Shown here piece after piece: positions 1 through 11,063 of a DNA stretch of 64,000 nucleotides. The stretch is from Chrysophaeum taylorii (Eukaryota; Sar; Pelagophyceae; Pelagomonadales; Pelagomonadaceae). Each line of letters opens with the position of its first letter. The first letter of the stretch is position 1. Location of the stretch: assembly GCA_029834535.1 (NCBI GenBank), contig JAQMWT010000589.1:1-64000 (forward strand), in the 5' to 3' direction. The notes beneath the pieces are model-generated. The model saw nothing but the letters and a program-made list of their open reading frames with translations. It searched no databases and was not told the DNA's origin. A program made the position numbers and the translations under genes.

Positions 1-109
1 CGGGGCGAAAATCAGTAAACAGGGGTCTTTTTTTCTTTTTCACAGCCCTCCATGTGGGGTCGTAGGCGTGTGAAGCTACCTCCGTCAGGATTCTTGTATT
101 CTGGGTCTT

Positions 110-2600
110 AGCGCCGCTCAAGCCAGAGCTTAGTAGGATCAAAAGAACGCGAGGGAGGATCATAGCTGTGGTCCCAAATCGGGTTATAATAGTGAATCGC
201 AACAGTACATGTATAGTCATATTTTCGTAGAATTCCGGCAAACAGATAAGCTTTTCGTACACGCATTGGATACGTACTCTTACCTGAAAATCGCGAACTT
301 ACCATGTTGAACCGGTTGCGGTAAGAGGTGAAATGTGTAGGGGAAGGTGGGCGAGACAGTGTCGATGCGGTGGCACTTTCAGAAGGCACAATCTGTTGGA
401 CAGATACTATAACAACCGATGCAGCATACCCGTCGTTAAGTCTTTGATTTCAATAAACGACGGAGAGATCTTTCTAGTAATCAGTAGGTCCGCGACAAAG
501 GGCCGTAGCGTGCGTGTTTTAGGACAAAACGCAGAACATAATCACCTGGGAAAATGGATGTCAACTTGGTGGGCATCATAGTTGAGGTTTTTGACTCTCC
601 GTGCTTTCTGAGAGCTCGTGTATACGAGTTCGACTATAAAATTCAAACTTGTTGCTAAAATCCACCAAAATCTGATGACGTGATGCGGGTATATCACGAT
701 GTTCAATCAAAAGATTGTAACAAAGGGTGCGTAACAGGGTTGATTGCCAGTACGCATCAGTGCACAAGGTGAAATCTTCGTTCCGGAAGTACATCTAAAT
801 GTACTGAAGTGACACATCGGCTCAATGGGGAGGAAGTTTCCCCGCTCGTTTTTTCGTCTTCGATCAATCTGGCTGACGATGTCATCGATCGCAGCTCGCA
901 AGAAGGCTTTGATGAACGCGATGAAAACGCTTCCCGTATGATTACTCCCGAGGATGATACGTCAAAGGGGTGTACGATAACGTACGTTGACTTGATGAAC
1001 AAACGTGCGGAATAACCTGTTCGCGAATCATTTCCATTATCCGTGACAATGCACCGTGGGAGACATCCACCTCGAGTAAATCTTGTCAACAAACGCGTTC
1101 AAGCTCGAATAATCATGCTTCGTGTGTCAAAGCTAATTCAAGAACTGTGATGCTGTCATCGTACATGGCGAGTATGTACGTGTACGGGTCAGCGCCTCGT
1201 GAGGGTACAATCAAATCCATTACCTAGGACATCGCAGTCTCCGACGCGCTTCGGTGGGAAAGAGCAAGCCATGGCGCTTAGGCATGGTGGATCGAATCTT
1301 CTGGACAAAAAATGAGGCATTGACGAACTCCATTAACGGATGTGATGAGACGTTGTTGGCCACCAATACCGTTTCTAGGATTGATTTTTCGTGTGGAATC
1401 TCGTCCTACTGGCCTAGCCGAACCAGCCTCGGTGATGCATGGCGATACACGCTTTCTTCTGCATAGACTGAGGGACCACAATAAAAAAAAACAAAACAAA
1501 CCCAAACAAAAAACAACAATAAAAAACGTTGAGAAGCTGAATCATCAACCTTATACAACACGTTGTCATGATCTCATATGGTACGGATGACTGCTCGTCT
1601 TGATCTTTCTGTTCAGAGTCGAGTTTTCGTCTGATGCGCTTCATGTTTCATCCTCAGCTTGTTCTCTTTCGCTATCTCATCGAGAGTGATCTCATCCCTC
1701 CGCTTGACCGCAAAAGGGGAGACGTTCGACGGATTCAACTGGCTCGATTCGTACGAGGAATTGAGGCGGTTGTACGTTCTGTCGCGTACTAATGCTACCA
1801 TAGCTGCGGTGGGTCCGCTGTCCGTCAGCATAGGCATCGTCACCGAAGAGAAGGTGAAGCAAGCTGTGCAGGGACATCGGTGGGGATTTCTTGGAAAATC
1901 GAAAAAGCTTCATTGATCGGTTCCCCGTCTTCATCTTCTCGATCAATTTGTCGACAGGGTTGCGCGACAGGCAATCCGGAATACGCATGACAGGGAGCTC
2001 CAGGCTTGTATCCGAGCTCCCGATCGAACGCAGCAAGGCCGCATAGCCCATCGTGCTAACTGCCCAGACGTATGATTCGAATCCCGCAGAAAACGTTAAG
2101 TTACGATGATCCGTCTCTAACTTCGTCTGATGACCTTCGATATAAATCGGAAGTTTTCGAGAGCAGAGAGTACTGCGAGGAGTTCCAAGCGCCGGAGGAT
2201 CCTACTTCCTCATCGACTTAGGCACGGTTCGACTCCAGCTCGCTAAAACTCTCTCTTCGATTCTTTCTCTTCCATCGTCGTCAACGACTGGTACTTTTGA
2301 AATAGGTAAGCCACCCAACCCATGCGCGGAAGCATTCAGTTCGAATGTAAAGGGCAAGAGTAATCAGGATGGTAGACGCCCCTTGATTTGACAATAGCCT
2401 CGATGATGGCATCCCAGCTTGCCCCCCAACTTCTACCCGTCCCTCTGACACTCTTTTCGTCCAGTGTGGAATTTCACGTCCGGCAAACGTCAGTGTCTTA
2501 ATGGCTTGCAACTTTCGCAAATTTCCGTAAATAACGCCGGCAAAAAGCTCCCCATTCAAGAAGAAAAAAGATCGCACTGCTTTTCTTTCTAGGGTGCATC
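110..2600 (-). pseudogene. Decayed RNase H and integrase region of gypsy element 1
   Basis: Short minus-strand segments match the RNase H end (RIPDCLSRNPVDKLIE near 1935-1985), the integrase core (IVTDNGND near 1040) and the integrase C-terminal tail (about 110-320, aligning with the tail of the gypsy integrase at 28.9-30.6 kb). The region is extensively broken and is reported only as a fossil. No other gene is supported in the first 2.6 kb. Confidence 0.7.
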
Positions 2601-2639
2601 CGACAAAGTGACCGGGATTGGCATGTGTCTGATGGCTTC

Positions 2640-4076
2640 TAAAGATCTTGTTGGTGAGGAAGAAGTCCGTTCGGGGGGATAATGACCCAAAACTCAATGA
2701 CTTCTTGCATAAAATGAATTTCTGTATCTTGGCATGTACCCTTCAAGGCGAGATGGGGCATAACTTGCACAAGGCAAGGCAAGTGATTCTTTTGTATCTG
2801 CGTGACCGGCGAGAATATCCTCGTCGATATATGCCACGAGATCACGTATAGCCATTGTGTAAGTCAGTTTTTCAATGTTTGCAAAACAAACTTTCTCGGC
2901 TGGTTTGACTCCCAAAGGTTGACGCATGTAGCTGTACGCTCCCAGGAGGATAGTGATGAGGTGACCATCTCTTCCATTGTTTTGACTTCGTGTGCTAACT
3001 TAACTAACTAACTTCAGACCTTTCTCCCGAGCATGGGAGCCAGGCCGGACCGACAGGAGCAGTCCGGAAGCAAGGCCTGTAGACGAGGAGCGCCGAAAGG
3101 TCGGTCGGCGGAGAGTGACCATCAAGCTTGTCGCAATGCGACGAGGAGACCGCGATGTGACTGAAACCAACTCGCGATGAATCTTCCTTCCGTCTTCGCC
3201 CCCGGCCATACCCGTCACACTGCGAACGTTCCGGCTGCCAACCGGCCCGCCCGGGGCACGAATAGGTGCCAACCTACGCCGGGAGGGCGATGCCATGCCG
3301 CAAGGCTCTGGCTTCATGACGCCAAAGCACCGTCCTCCATCGCAACCGCAGTCGGCGATCAGGGTAAGATCTTGTGCATCCAGCGACAATCGTAAATTGT
3401 GATAGCCCCAACGAATATCAAAACTGGGACGATAGAACTTGTCAATGAGAAACATCAACGCGTCAGCCATGCTCACACTCGGCCAGCTATCATCCTTGAG
3501 CAATGCATTGAGGCGTCGTAGGTCGACAGCTGCTCTGTAAGCATTGGGAGTGCCAGGCTCAGCACCTTTCTTAGGCAACATCAAAATAGGGAAACCCCAT
3601 GGAGAATTCGCGGGACGAATAACTCCGTCTCGGGTCCATGCTTCAATCTGCATCCGCAAACATTCAATCTTTTCTTTCGATAACCGATATGGCGAGAGTT
3701 TGACGGGAGTCGGGTTCTCTTCTTTGAACCGGAGCGTCACTTCAGGTGAATCAACAGGTCTCATCACATCATCGAAAAATGCCCACGAATACGAGATTAA
3801 ATGCTTCATCATCAGCTTCTCGTCATCATCTAAAGCAGGATGCTCTGTAATTCCCAATTCAGTCATCACGTCTTCGACCTGTGCGACGGTCGGAGGGATG
3901 ACCTGCATGCTCTCCTGATCCGCTAAATGAGGAGGCATCACCGGTGAAGGTTGACCATGTTCGTCGTGAGGCGCGTCCGCCCACGGAACGTCGTGCGTAT
4001 GGGGTGGTGGTGGCAGCAGCGGATGGTGCAGGACTCGCAGAAGAGTAGAGTTCATCGGGCGCAATCCATGATACAC
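2640..4076 (-). mobile_element. Reverse transcriptase region of gypsy element 1, interrupted by a retroposon
   Basis: The N-terminal RT segment is easily read: TPVKLSPYRLS, RPANSPWGFPILMLPKKG, AAVDLRRLN and FDIRWGYHNLRLS. It matches gypsy element 2 almost block for block. Downstream of the inserted repeat (about 2996-3367) the sequence resumes with RQPLGVKPA and a palm-like segment (RDLVAYIDEDILAG). This is a fossil; the insertion is the main disruption. Confidence 0.8.
2996..3367 (-). mobile_element. Short retroposon copy 1 (GTTA-tailed family)
   Basis: About 370 bp, shared with copies at 19655-19888, 36925-37326 (divergent middle) and 60755-61119. Read on the minus strand it begins near gcgatc and ends in a (GTTA)n-type tail, as expected for target-primed retroposition. 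Flanking bases (gcacaagatct on one side, gcacacgaagtc on the other) look like an eroded target-site duplication. It lies inside the RT region of gypsy element 1, so it inserted later than that element. No clear Pol III boxes were found. Confidence 0.75.
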
Positions 4077-5505
4077 TTCGAGTGACAGGGTTGAGCGTTG
4101 GAATGCGCGACTCTACAGCAAAAGGTGAAAACCGTAGAATATGGTGATCAGGTTGGGCTAGCGTAGTCGTCGCAATATTCCGCAACTTACCCAAATTTCG
4201 AAGTGAAGGTTCAAACGAATTGTGCACTGCTAGCGCAATCCGCGTCATAGTCGCGGGTGGCACCATACTGCCAAGCATCTTCATAGCTACTGTCTCGGAA
4301 ACTGTCGCACCCCATTGCCACGTAGCAGGAACGGTCATAATTTCCTGGTGCATCTGCAACGTGAGTGGACGGGTGTTCGAGAAATGAGGTCCTAAGCGGA
4401 GCTTATTGCGCGTCACCGTGAAGGCAGGGCCGATAGCCGTGCGCGTAGAGGAACTGTTCACTATAATGAGCGGGTGACCACCTGTAAATCCCAACGCTGG
4501 GCCAAAACGGTCCCGTAAATTCGGTGGTACACGCGATAATAACGGCAGTTCCAAGCGAACATTGCAAGCAAGTAGGCGCGTGCGCGAGCACAGCAGCTCT
4601 GGCGTGATACTATAGAAATCAACAATACGCGGCACATAAAATTGGTGATGCACAAAAGGGATCACTGATGGTTCCTGCTCGAGTGTCCATCGTCCAATCA
4701 CATAAGGTGCGTTGCGGAAATGACGCAGGACCCAAGAAGTAATAGTAGCGCCCTTGCGTGCGTCCCTGTAGTGCAAATTGGCAGACGATCCATAGATACA
4801 CGGCGGACTGGCGTGAAGATAAGAGTGCTTCCAAAAATCTGAATGCAAATACGACAACGCCAAGTCGTATGTAAGACGATGAGATTTCCCCAACTCATGC
4901 AAAACATAGGGGATCTTCGGAAAATTGAGTTCAAAGATGGCTCGGGCTCGAGGACAAGCATCCAAAGCCAGAACAATGCGAAATGAACTGCCATATAGCT
5001 CATTGCATCGCCGGATACCCAATGTTGATCCTCCAGCGCCAGCAAAATAGACGACGACAAAAGTGTAGGTGATGGGTATCCAGACCAAGGAAGCGTGCTT
5101 AGATAGCAGCTCCTTAACAGTCGCCTCCATCTCCATTTCTGGTGTTTTTTTCACTTCTTCATCTGGAGGTGGCTGAGGAGGAGGTCTGTCACTCAAGACA
5201 TCCTCCTCGACTTCGTCGTCGTCAACAGCAGCCGTAAGAGTGGCATGACACACGTCATCAATGGCTTCTAGCTGTATGTTGACACATCCTTCATGCGGCA
5301 TAATCTCGCCTTCGATCACCGGGGCTTCGGGGTCGATACCAATGGGTTCATCACCAATGTGCTCCACAGCCACATGAACTTCGTTTGGCTCATCAGCACA
5401 ATACGATGAATAGGAACCAGGTACAAGGCGGAGATCTTGAAGGAGTGTCCGATAAGGTCGGAATACGTGACTCTTTTCCAGCGGCACATCGCACTCCATC
5501 TTCAA
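3859..5505 (-). CDS. C5-cytosine DNA methyltransferase ORF of gypsy element 1
   Basis: An open frame of 548 residues. After an acidic linker it carries C5-MTase motifs in the normal order: motif I (FAGAGGSTLGI, cofactor binding), an acidic residue of motif II (ALDACPRA), motif IV with the nucleophile cysteine (HASPPC), a glutamate segment at the motif VI position (TLEQEPS), motif VIII (CSRTRLLA), then motifs IX and X (RPLTLQMHQEIMTVP and GSMVPPATMTRIAL). Known enzymes of this fold transfer a methyl group from S-adenosylmethionine to cytosine. The domain sits between protease and RT, as it does in gypsy element 2, so it is a fixed part of this lineage. The end of the frame runs towards RT. Activity is not demonstrated. 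Confidence 0.85.
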   Translation of the reverse strand: MKMECDVPLEKSHVFRPYRTLLQDLRLVPGSYSSYCADEPNEVHVAVEHIGDEPIGIDPEAPVIEGEIMPHEGCVNIQLEAIDDVCHATLTAAVDDDEVEEDVLSDRPPPQPPPDEEVKKTPEMEMEATVKELLSKHASLVWIPITYTFVVVYFAGAGGSTLGIRRCNELYGSSFRIVLALDACPRARAIFELNFPKIPYVLHELGKSHRLTYDLALSYLHSDFWKHSYLHASPPCIYGSSANLHYRDARKGATITSWVLRHFRNAPYVIGRWTLEQEPSVIPFVHHQFYVPRIVDFYSITPELLCSRTRLLACNVRLELPLLSRVPPNLRDRFGPALGFTGGHPLIIVNSSSTRTAIGPAFTVTRNKLRLGPHFSNTRPLTLQMHQEIMTVPATWQWGATVSETVAMKMLGSMVPPATMTRIALAVHNSFEPSLRNLGKLRNIATTTLAQPDHHILRFSPFAVESRIPTLNPVTRSVSWIAPDELYSSASPAPSAAATTTPYARRSVGGRASRRTWSTFTGDASSFSGSGEHAGHPSDRRTGRRRDD

Positions 5506-5562
5506 GAAATAAGTTAGTTAGTTAGTTTCCAGCGGCACATCGCACTCCATCTTCAAGAAATA
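5475..5562. repeat. 37-bp direct repeat flanking a 14-nt GTTA run
   Basis: An identical 37-bp sequence occurs at 5475-5511 and 5526-5562, separated only by agttagttagttag. The spacer matches the tail of the GTTA-tailed retroposon family. This looks like an insertion that copied little more than the tail and duplicated its target. It lies at the protease/methyltransferase border of gypsy element 1. Confidence 0.7.
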
Positions 5563-8500
5563 CGGTTGGCTTGGAAGAAGAAATCGAGTACTCGTCACGT
5601 ACGCGAAATGAGGGATGATATCTTCCTCGTATGCAGGGCATTCAAGTTGGTCTGCAGCTTTTCCAGCAGTCTGATCACCGGAAGGAATGTGCTGGTGATT
5701 CGCTCTAATACGAATAGAACGCCATAGACTGTCATAACTCCATGGTTTACCAACTGGCGTCCAAGTTTGGATGTTTCCGTATTGCACAGCAAGCTTAGCT
5801 GTCGGGAACATCTGCACTACTTGCGGAGTCGCATCGAATGCATCATTGTAAAGCACAATTCCATGCTGGTCTTGTGGCGAGGCGGAAGTTCGATTCTTGA
5901 GAACTCCAATGGTCACTTCAGAACGCCGAAAAATAACTCTCTCTGTCGCATAATCCAAAATCGTACCCAAGAGTCGTAACTCTCGTGCTCCTAATAGTAA
6001 CTGCCCATTCGTTTGACCAACGAAGAACATGAGCAGCATGGATGTCGTCGGCACCAAGGAGATCCGGAGGATGACCCATTCTCGAATAGCAGCTCCCGAA
6101 CCTCCTGATCCATTTAGAGTACGAATCGTAGGGAGTGGCTGACGATAGATGATTTTGCCGTCACGATCAAGTTTGCGATACAAGCGGTGATCGATGTAGG
6201 GGGAATCAGCCATGCCATCCAAGCCGGCAGCGATGATAGAATATTTCGAACCATCTTGCGAAGAGATAGCCACAGGCACATACGTCAAAGAGGCGGATCT
6301 CGTACCATCGTACCTTACGGCTATATTTTCACGATGGTCGGGATCCTGGGTGGTATTCAACGCAGTCTGAGGACAGAAATTCTCGAAATCCGAAGATATG
6401 GAAGGGTGAGCAGCATAACGCTCGGCACAATCGTCCCTCGGTGGCACTATATCCATGGCAATCAAGGTATTTTGTCCCACACGAACAATCGTATACCCCA
6501 ATTCGTTGCGATTATCTTCGTCTTCCGAAAGAACTCTAGATGCAATTCCAGTCACTTCGGTCCTTTGCTCTTGCTCCTCCAACCATGCATCTTCAGTGAT
6601 GACCAAAAAGGAAGGAAGTTCCATGGGTTCACCAGGGGAATAGCCTTCTGCAGAGAAGCTATCATCATCGCCCCCAACCTCGTCATCGTCATATACGTTT
6701 CCCTCCATGAGCTCAGAATACTGCACAGTGCAGTAGTCCGCTCGCTTAGTGTCATCCTGATCTTCGCCAAGCACTTCAAGCCACTGAGCGGCGACACCCT
6801 CATTGTGCTGGCTAGGATTCGCTCTCTGAGATTGTCGCCCTCTACCCGGCGGAGTCGTCTGCTGTGCCTGACGAATCAAGTTCATTGTGTTGAGAGCCGT
6901 ATTCAGATCCTCCAGGCGCACCGAGGTCTGAGCGGTCCGCTGCACTGCGGGCTGCCTTCGGGCTACCTGTTGTTGAGAGCCTGCAACCAAACGCTGCTGT
7001 TGACCTGCACCTGGCACCTGTGCTGCTGTGTAGACCACCTGCGGCTGTTGCACAACGCGCGGCGCCAGCTGAGTCACTGAAGCCTGTCCTGCTGCAGCTA
7101 AAAGCGCCCGTCGGTATTGCTCCTGTCCCTCTGGAGTTGCTGGAAAACCCGCAGCCGTCAACGTCTGAGCAGCACGCCCCCTCCTCGAGGGATTGTCCGG
7201 CACAGGACATACACCGTTGTCGTGATGAAAATTACCATGCCGGCCGCAACTGAGGCACGTCGTAATTGCTTGACGCGTATGGTTATCTATCCCCTGTGGT
7301 AGCCAGGTTCCAACTCCCGAGTCAGTAACATAACCAGCCCGTTGGACTGGCTGCAACTGCTGCCTCTGCTGCTGCTGCTCTCTCCTCATTCGTGGTGCGT
7401 GCTCCTTTACTTTCTCCTTCTTAATCGCATCTTCAATGTTGGCAGTAGGGTTGGCTTCCAGAATCTTAGAAATTTGGTTGGTCAATTGAATGACATCGTT
7501 GAGGGTGAGCGTGGATGCTTTCATATGCGGTGAGGCCTGAGCAAGTTCGACGCTCGTCCGCAAGCGCTCAGAATTGAGACCAGCAATAAAATGCGAACGG
7601 AACGCAGCCGGATCAGTATCACGACCTGACATTGCTCTCCACTGGCCGAATTTCTGCACCCATCGCGCGATATACTTATTCAATGATAAATTCCCCTGCC
7701 GTAAATTGAACCATTCACGTTCAAGCTCCTCAACCGTAGCCCGAGGTGGACAAGGGAGCTTTGTCGCTTCTTGCATAGCATCCAAACAGTCCTCATCATG
7801 CTGGCGCAACTCTTTCATTGTGATGGTCCCATCCTTATATTGTTTCCACATCTGCGGTCGTTCAACTTCCCACTTGCGATAAGCTTCCATAGGGGCGAGT
7901 TGATACTCGCCTCCAATCACGTTCATCGCTATTGAGGGTTTATCAATCTTTCCCTCCATCATACGCCGCAATTGCATCCACCACGCCTCCACCTCATCAC
8001 GGTCCTTGGTAATTTGCCCCGTGAGATTCGAGAATGTGATACGTGTCATACCAGCAGCTCCCTTCCTGATACGAAGTATTTCTTCTTCGTCACGAGGACG
8101 CGCCGAACCGGGGTCAGTATGATGGTGCGGGGTAGGCTCCGGTCGACTTCGCGGTGGCGGATCGTCGGTCAGTGCCGATACAGCGTCATTATCGTCGTCG
8201 GGCGTAACACGCGTAGCATTCGGAGAGGTTGGCCGTGCCTCTCGAGCATGCGCTTGCATGGATTCCTCCATCATTCGCCGAAGTCGATCGTTGTCGATCC
8301 GCTGTCGCTCCACTTCTGAGCGTTGTTGTTGAGCGTCGCGACGGGTATTCTCGAGTTCACGTATGATTTGCTCCATCTGCGACTGGTACATCTCGAATCG
8401 TTCGTTGATGGTCTGCAGAACCTCGGGGTCGACATCCCCGCGAAAATCTGTCGCTCTCATATTCACAGATGGTGGCCTAGGAGGTGCACTCTCCTCTGGT

Positions 8501-8670
8501 CCACGCATCGCCGTAAACGGTTCGGGTTCCGCTCGAGATGACTCCGTAGTATTCATCGCACGTTCGTAGGGTTGTGCGTACGGGAACGTCGGCTCCCCTT
8601 GTCTTGAAGTTGCGTCTGACGCAACCGTATCTCCTCTTTCGTCACCGCGTGGATCCGGAAGGATGACCAC
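5518..8670 (-). CDS. gag-protease ORF of gypsy element 1
   Basis: A 1050-residue open frame. Residues about 85-140 are a charged coiled coil rich in E, R and Q. A retrotransposon gag-type helical region follows (about 215-390). A Cys/His knuckle-like stretch (CLSCGRHGNFHHDNGVC) lies further on and would bind nucleic acid. The last third holds an aspartic protease: the active-site loop reads GLDGMADSPYI and the later LLLGARELRLLG segment matches the retropepsin ILG box. In gypsy proteins this ORF supplies the particle shell and the processing enzyme. It lies directly upstream of the methyltransferase ORF. The family and order of parts are clear; the exact gag borders are inferred. Confidence 0.8.
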   Translation of the reverse strand: MVILPDPRGDERGDTVASDATSRQGEPTFPYAQPYERAMNTTESSRAEPEPFTAMRGPEESAPPRPPSVNMRATDFRGDVDPEVLQTINERFEMYQSQMEQIIRELENTRRDAQQQRSEVERQRIDNDRLRRMMEESMQAHAREARPTSPNATRVTPDDDNDAVSALTDDPPPRSRPEPTPHHHTDPGSARPRDEEEILRIRKGAAGMTRITFSNLTGQITKDRDEVEAWWMQLRRMMEGKIDKPSIAMNVIGGEYQLAPMEAYRKWEVERPQMWKQYKDGTITMKELRQHDEDCLDAMQEATKLPCPPRATVEELEREWFNLRQGNLSLNKYIARWVQKFGQWRAMSGRDTDPAAFRSHFIAGLNSERLRTSVELAQASPHMKASTLTLNDVIQLTNQISKILEANPTANIEDAIKKEKVKEHAPRMRREQQQQRQQLQPVQRAGYVTDSGVGTWLPQGIDNHTRQAITTCLSCGRHGNFHHDNGVCPVPDNPSRRGRAAQTLTAAGFPATPEGQEQYRRALLAAAGQASVTQLAPRVVQQPQVVYTAAQVPGAGQQQRLVAGSQQQVARRQPAVQRTAQTSVRLEDLNTALNTMNLIRQAQQTTPPGRGRQSQRANPSQHNEGVAAQWLEVLGEDQDDTKRADYCTVQYSELMEGNVYDDDEVGGDDDSFSAEGYSPGEPMELPSFLVITEDAWLEEQEQRTEVTGIASRVLSEDEDNRNELGYTIVRVGQNTLIAMDIVPPRDDCAERYAAHPSISSDFENFCPQTALNTTQDPDHRENIAVRYDGTRSASLTYVPVAISSQDGSKYSIIAAGLDGMADSPYIDHRLYRKLDRDGKIIYRQPLPTIRTLNGSGGSGAAIREWVILRISLVPTTSMLLMFFVGQTNGQLLLGARELRLLGTILDYATERVIFRRSEVTIGVLKNRTSASPQDQHGIVLYNDAFDATPQVVQMFPTAKLAVQYGNIQTWTPVGKPWSYDSLWRSIRIRANHQHIPSGDQTAGKAADQLECPAYEEDIIPHFAYVTSTRFLLPSQPYFLKMECDVPLETN

Positions 8671-8911
8671 GCTCGGGGGGCTGTCGAGGCTATCTTATGA
8701 TCTGGCCTCTCTTCCGATGCCGCTTTCCTCGGCTTCCTGTCGTTGAAAGGGCGTACTGAACGGTGTTCTTCCAATAGACGCAAACAGAGTCCCTGCACTG
8801 AATCGTTGCAGACGCCCCCGTGCGTCCCGAAACCACTGCGATCGTGCTGTCATTGGCCTCTCTGCCATGATCGCGATTTGCCCGTATAATATGTTTGTTC
8901 CGGATGTTCAC

Positions 8912-9960
8912 AAGTCACTTGTTGTATTCTTTTAGTCAGACGACAATTGCCGGCAGCCGTCTGATTACTGCGCGCTGTACCGGCGCGCTGGTCTTACGAA
9001 AGCTATTGCCTTGCGCGTGAAGACTATGGACGGCATTCCCGGTGTAGTCGCTCGCCGTCAGGGAGGTGGTCTGCCTCGCACGAGCTAGTTAGGCCTTACG
9101 ATACTGCCCCACAGTATGACGATCGATATGCAAAAGTATGCAAAATGAGTCGATATGCAAAAGTATGCAAAATGAGTCGTAGTGACTCCGCTCCCCGTTC
9201 GATCCGAATCACGTAAAATGAACCCCGCGGAGGTACCCGTGATCCTCTGGATCTTCACCCACAAATGCGTCGGCTTCGCACTCACTCGACCGTTACGAAC
9301 CGACTCGCCGCCGAGAAACAGGAGATCGATAGTCCGGGAGTTAGACTATCGATTCCCGTTTCTGAGACCACTGTAGTGGTTTTCGCCAATACCCGCCCCT
9401 CCTGGCCGGACCGGGGGCCTCAACAACCCTTTCTCCCTACCCGAACCGCGGGTGAAACCACCACACGCCAGATCTCAGCGTAATACCTCACGCCATTACG
9501 AAATCGGACAATCAAAAGAGGGTAATATCAAGAAGACAGCAAGAAAGCAATACAAATGCCCGGTACATTGGGCCCAGTGGAAGCGCAGGTGAAGGTGTCA
9601 AGATGACACCCCCCCATAAACGCAAGGTCAATACCAGGGCAACAATCAGGGTAAGTCAGGTGGCAAGCAGGCAAGTGGGGGGAAATGGGCATTACTGCCA
9701 CAAGCACCCAGATGGGGGGGGGGAGCGCCCAGATGAGGGGGGTCTAGTGTGTGTGCTAGACGATGGGGCTCCAGCAGTTGCCGACGGCAACTGCTTCGAA
9801 GGCACTCACACACTCCTTGCGGCGCAGCGGTGGGGCGGATTCGAACGCGCAAACCACCTCGAGCGCTTTAAGGGCCCATAACCAAAAGTTGAGGGTAGGA
9901 ATGCCGGTCCTGGTGTGTGCGAGTGCCCGGGGCTATATATACCCCTGTGCTTCCCCATCA
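8912..9960. other. Region without a supported gene, upstream of gypsy element 1
   Basis: No coding gene is supported. A 27-bp unit (cgatatgcaaaagtatgcaa...) is repeated twice at 9124-9177. A perfect 10-bp hairpin stem (atcgatagtc and gactatcgat) lies at 9325-9334 and 9344-9353. A ctatatata box near 9931 precedes the TCTG microsatellite. This stretch may contain the 5' LTR and leader of gypsy element 1, but no partner LTR could be found. Confidence 0.4.
9124..9177. repeat. Tandem repeat, 2 x 27 bp
   Basis: Two adjacent identical 27-bp units, each containing atgcaaaagtatgcaaaatg. Function unknown. Confidence 0.85.
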
Positions 9961-9976
9961 TAGTGAAACGTTTGTT

Positions 9977-10319
<343 letters not shown>

Positions 10320-10347
10320 CTGACGGGCGGAGATAAGTACGCGGGAC

Positions 10348-10944
10348 CTAGTCGGGGTCATCGCCGAGGCGTGGGGCAGGCGAAGAGAGGACGGGCCCCG
10401 CCCGTAGGTCGTCCGCATGCTGCCGCCGGACGTATGTGCGACGAAGGGTGACGTCCGGCTGGGATCGGGCGGCCTGGGTGGGGTTCCCCGAGGCGGCGAC
10501 ATGGGTGAGGGCGGTGAGGGCACAGCGAGCCCGGCCTAATGCGTTGGCGATCCCCCACTCGCGGTAGATGCGGCGAGTTTGGGCCGCCTTTGCCTCTGTG
10601 AAGTTGGCGCAGCCGCTTGTCACCCAGGTTCGCGCAGCGATGCGCTCTGCGCATGTTTGGGCGAGAGCGTGGCACGCCGCGCTGGCCTCACCGAAGGCAC
10701 CAAAGACGAGGCCGGCGACGGTGCCGTAGCTACGTAGCCGCTGTTCGACAGGGCCCAAGAAGCCATGCGGTGGTGCTGTACCCGGCTGGGGGATGATGGC
10801 GTCGATGCCGCGGGCGTGAGCGAGGTATTCGGAGTGGACTTGCGCTGCGCGCCGATCGACAGGCGACGGGTGGGAGGGATGGAGGGCGTGGGCGGTGCAC
10901 AAGGAACCCCAAGCGAGGGTTTTGAGGTCGTAGAGTTGCTCCAT
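10348..10944 (-). CDS. Unrecognised 198-residue ORF, possibly a C-terminal fragment of a retroelement protein
   Basis: An open frame with composition unlike a random shadow: rich in Ala, Arg and His with a regular block GPVEQRLRSYG, GLVFGAFGEAS, then an Arg-rich end (RRIYREWGIANALGRARCAL). I recall similar Y-G...GLV.G.FGE.S blocks downstream of reverse transcriptase-like proteins in protists, but this cannot be verified here. There is no catalytic motif, no signal peptide and no partner gene. It lies between the TCTG cassette and Helitron copies, so it may be a stranded fragment of a mobile element. Confidence 0.3.
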   Translation of the reverse strand: MEQLYDLKTLAWGSLCTAHALHPSHPSPVDRRAAQVHSEYLAHARGIDAIIPQPGTAPPHGFLGPVEQRLRSYGTVAGLVFGAFGEASAACHALAQTCAERIAARTWVTSGCANFTEAKAAQTRRIYREWGIANALGRARCALTALTHVAASGNPTQAARSQPDVTLRRTYVRRQHADDLRAGPVLSSPAPRLGDDPD

Positions 10945-11063
10945 GTTGTCGAGCGTGGTGAGGATGTCTGGGACGACTTGACGTCGGGCGAGATTGCTGT
11001 CTGTCTTAACTACTAATCGACAGATGTTTGTTTGTCTGTTTGTCTGTCTGTTTGTTTGTTTGT

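Larger units (their letters stand above)
100..8911 (-). mobile_element. Ty3/gypsy element 1, with a C5-cytosine methyltransferase domain (old, broken)
   Basis: Reading down the minus strand the parts are gag and protease (about 8670-5518), C5-MTase (about 5080-4100), RT (about 4080-2650), RNase H (about 2600-1900) and integrase with its C-terminal tail (about 1600-110). Every part has a recognisable counterpart in the other gypsy copies of this window. The gag-protease-MTase half is well preserved. The RT-RNase H-integrase half is heavily decayed, with probably ten or more breaks, and a small retroposon lies inside the RT region. No convincing LTR pair was found at either end. The uneven decay suggests an old insertion. 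Confidence 0.85.

Noticed and set aside
6187-7080. A 297-residue plus-strand frame
   Set aside because: It overlaps the gag-protease ORF on the opposite strand and has no domain.
9325-9353. 10-bp hairpin as a transcription terminator
   Set aside because: Bacterial-type terminators do not apply in a eukaryote, and there is no T run after the stem.
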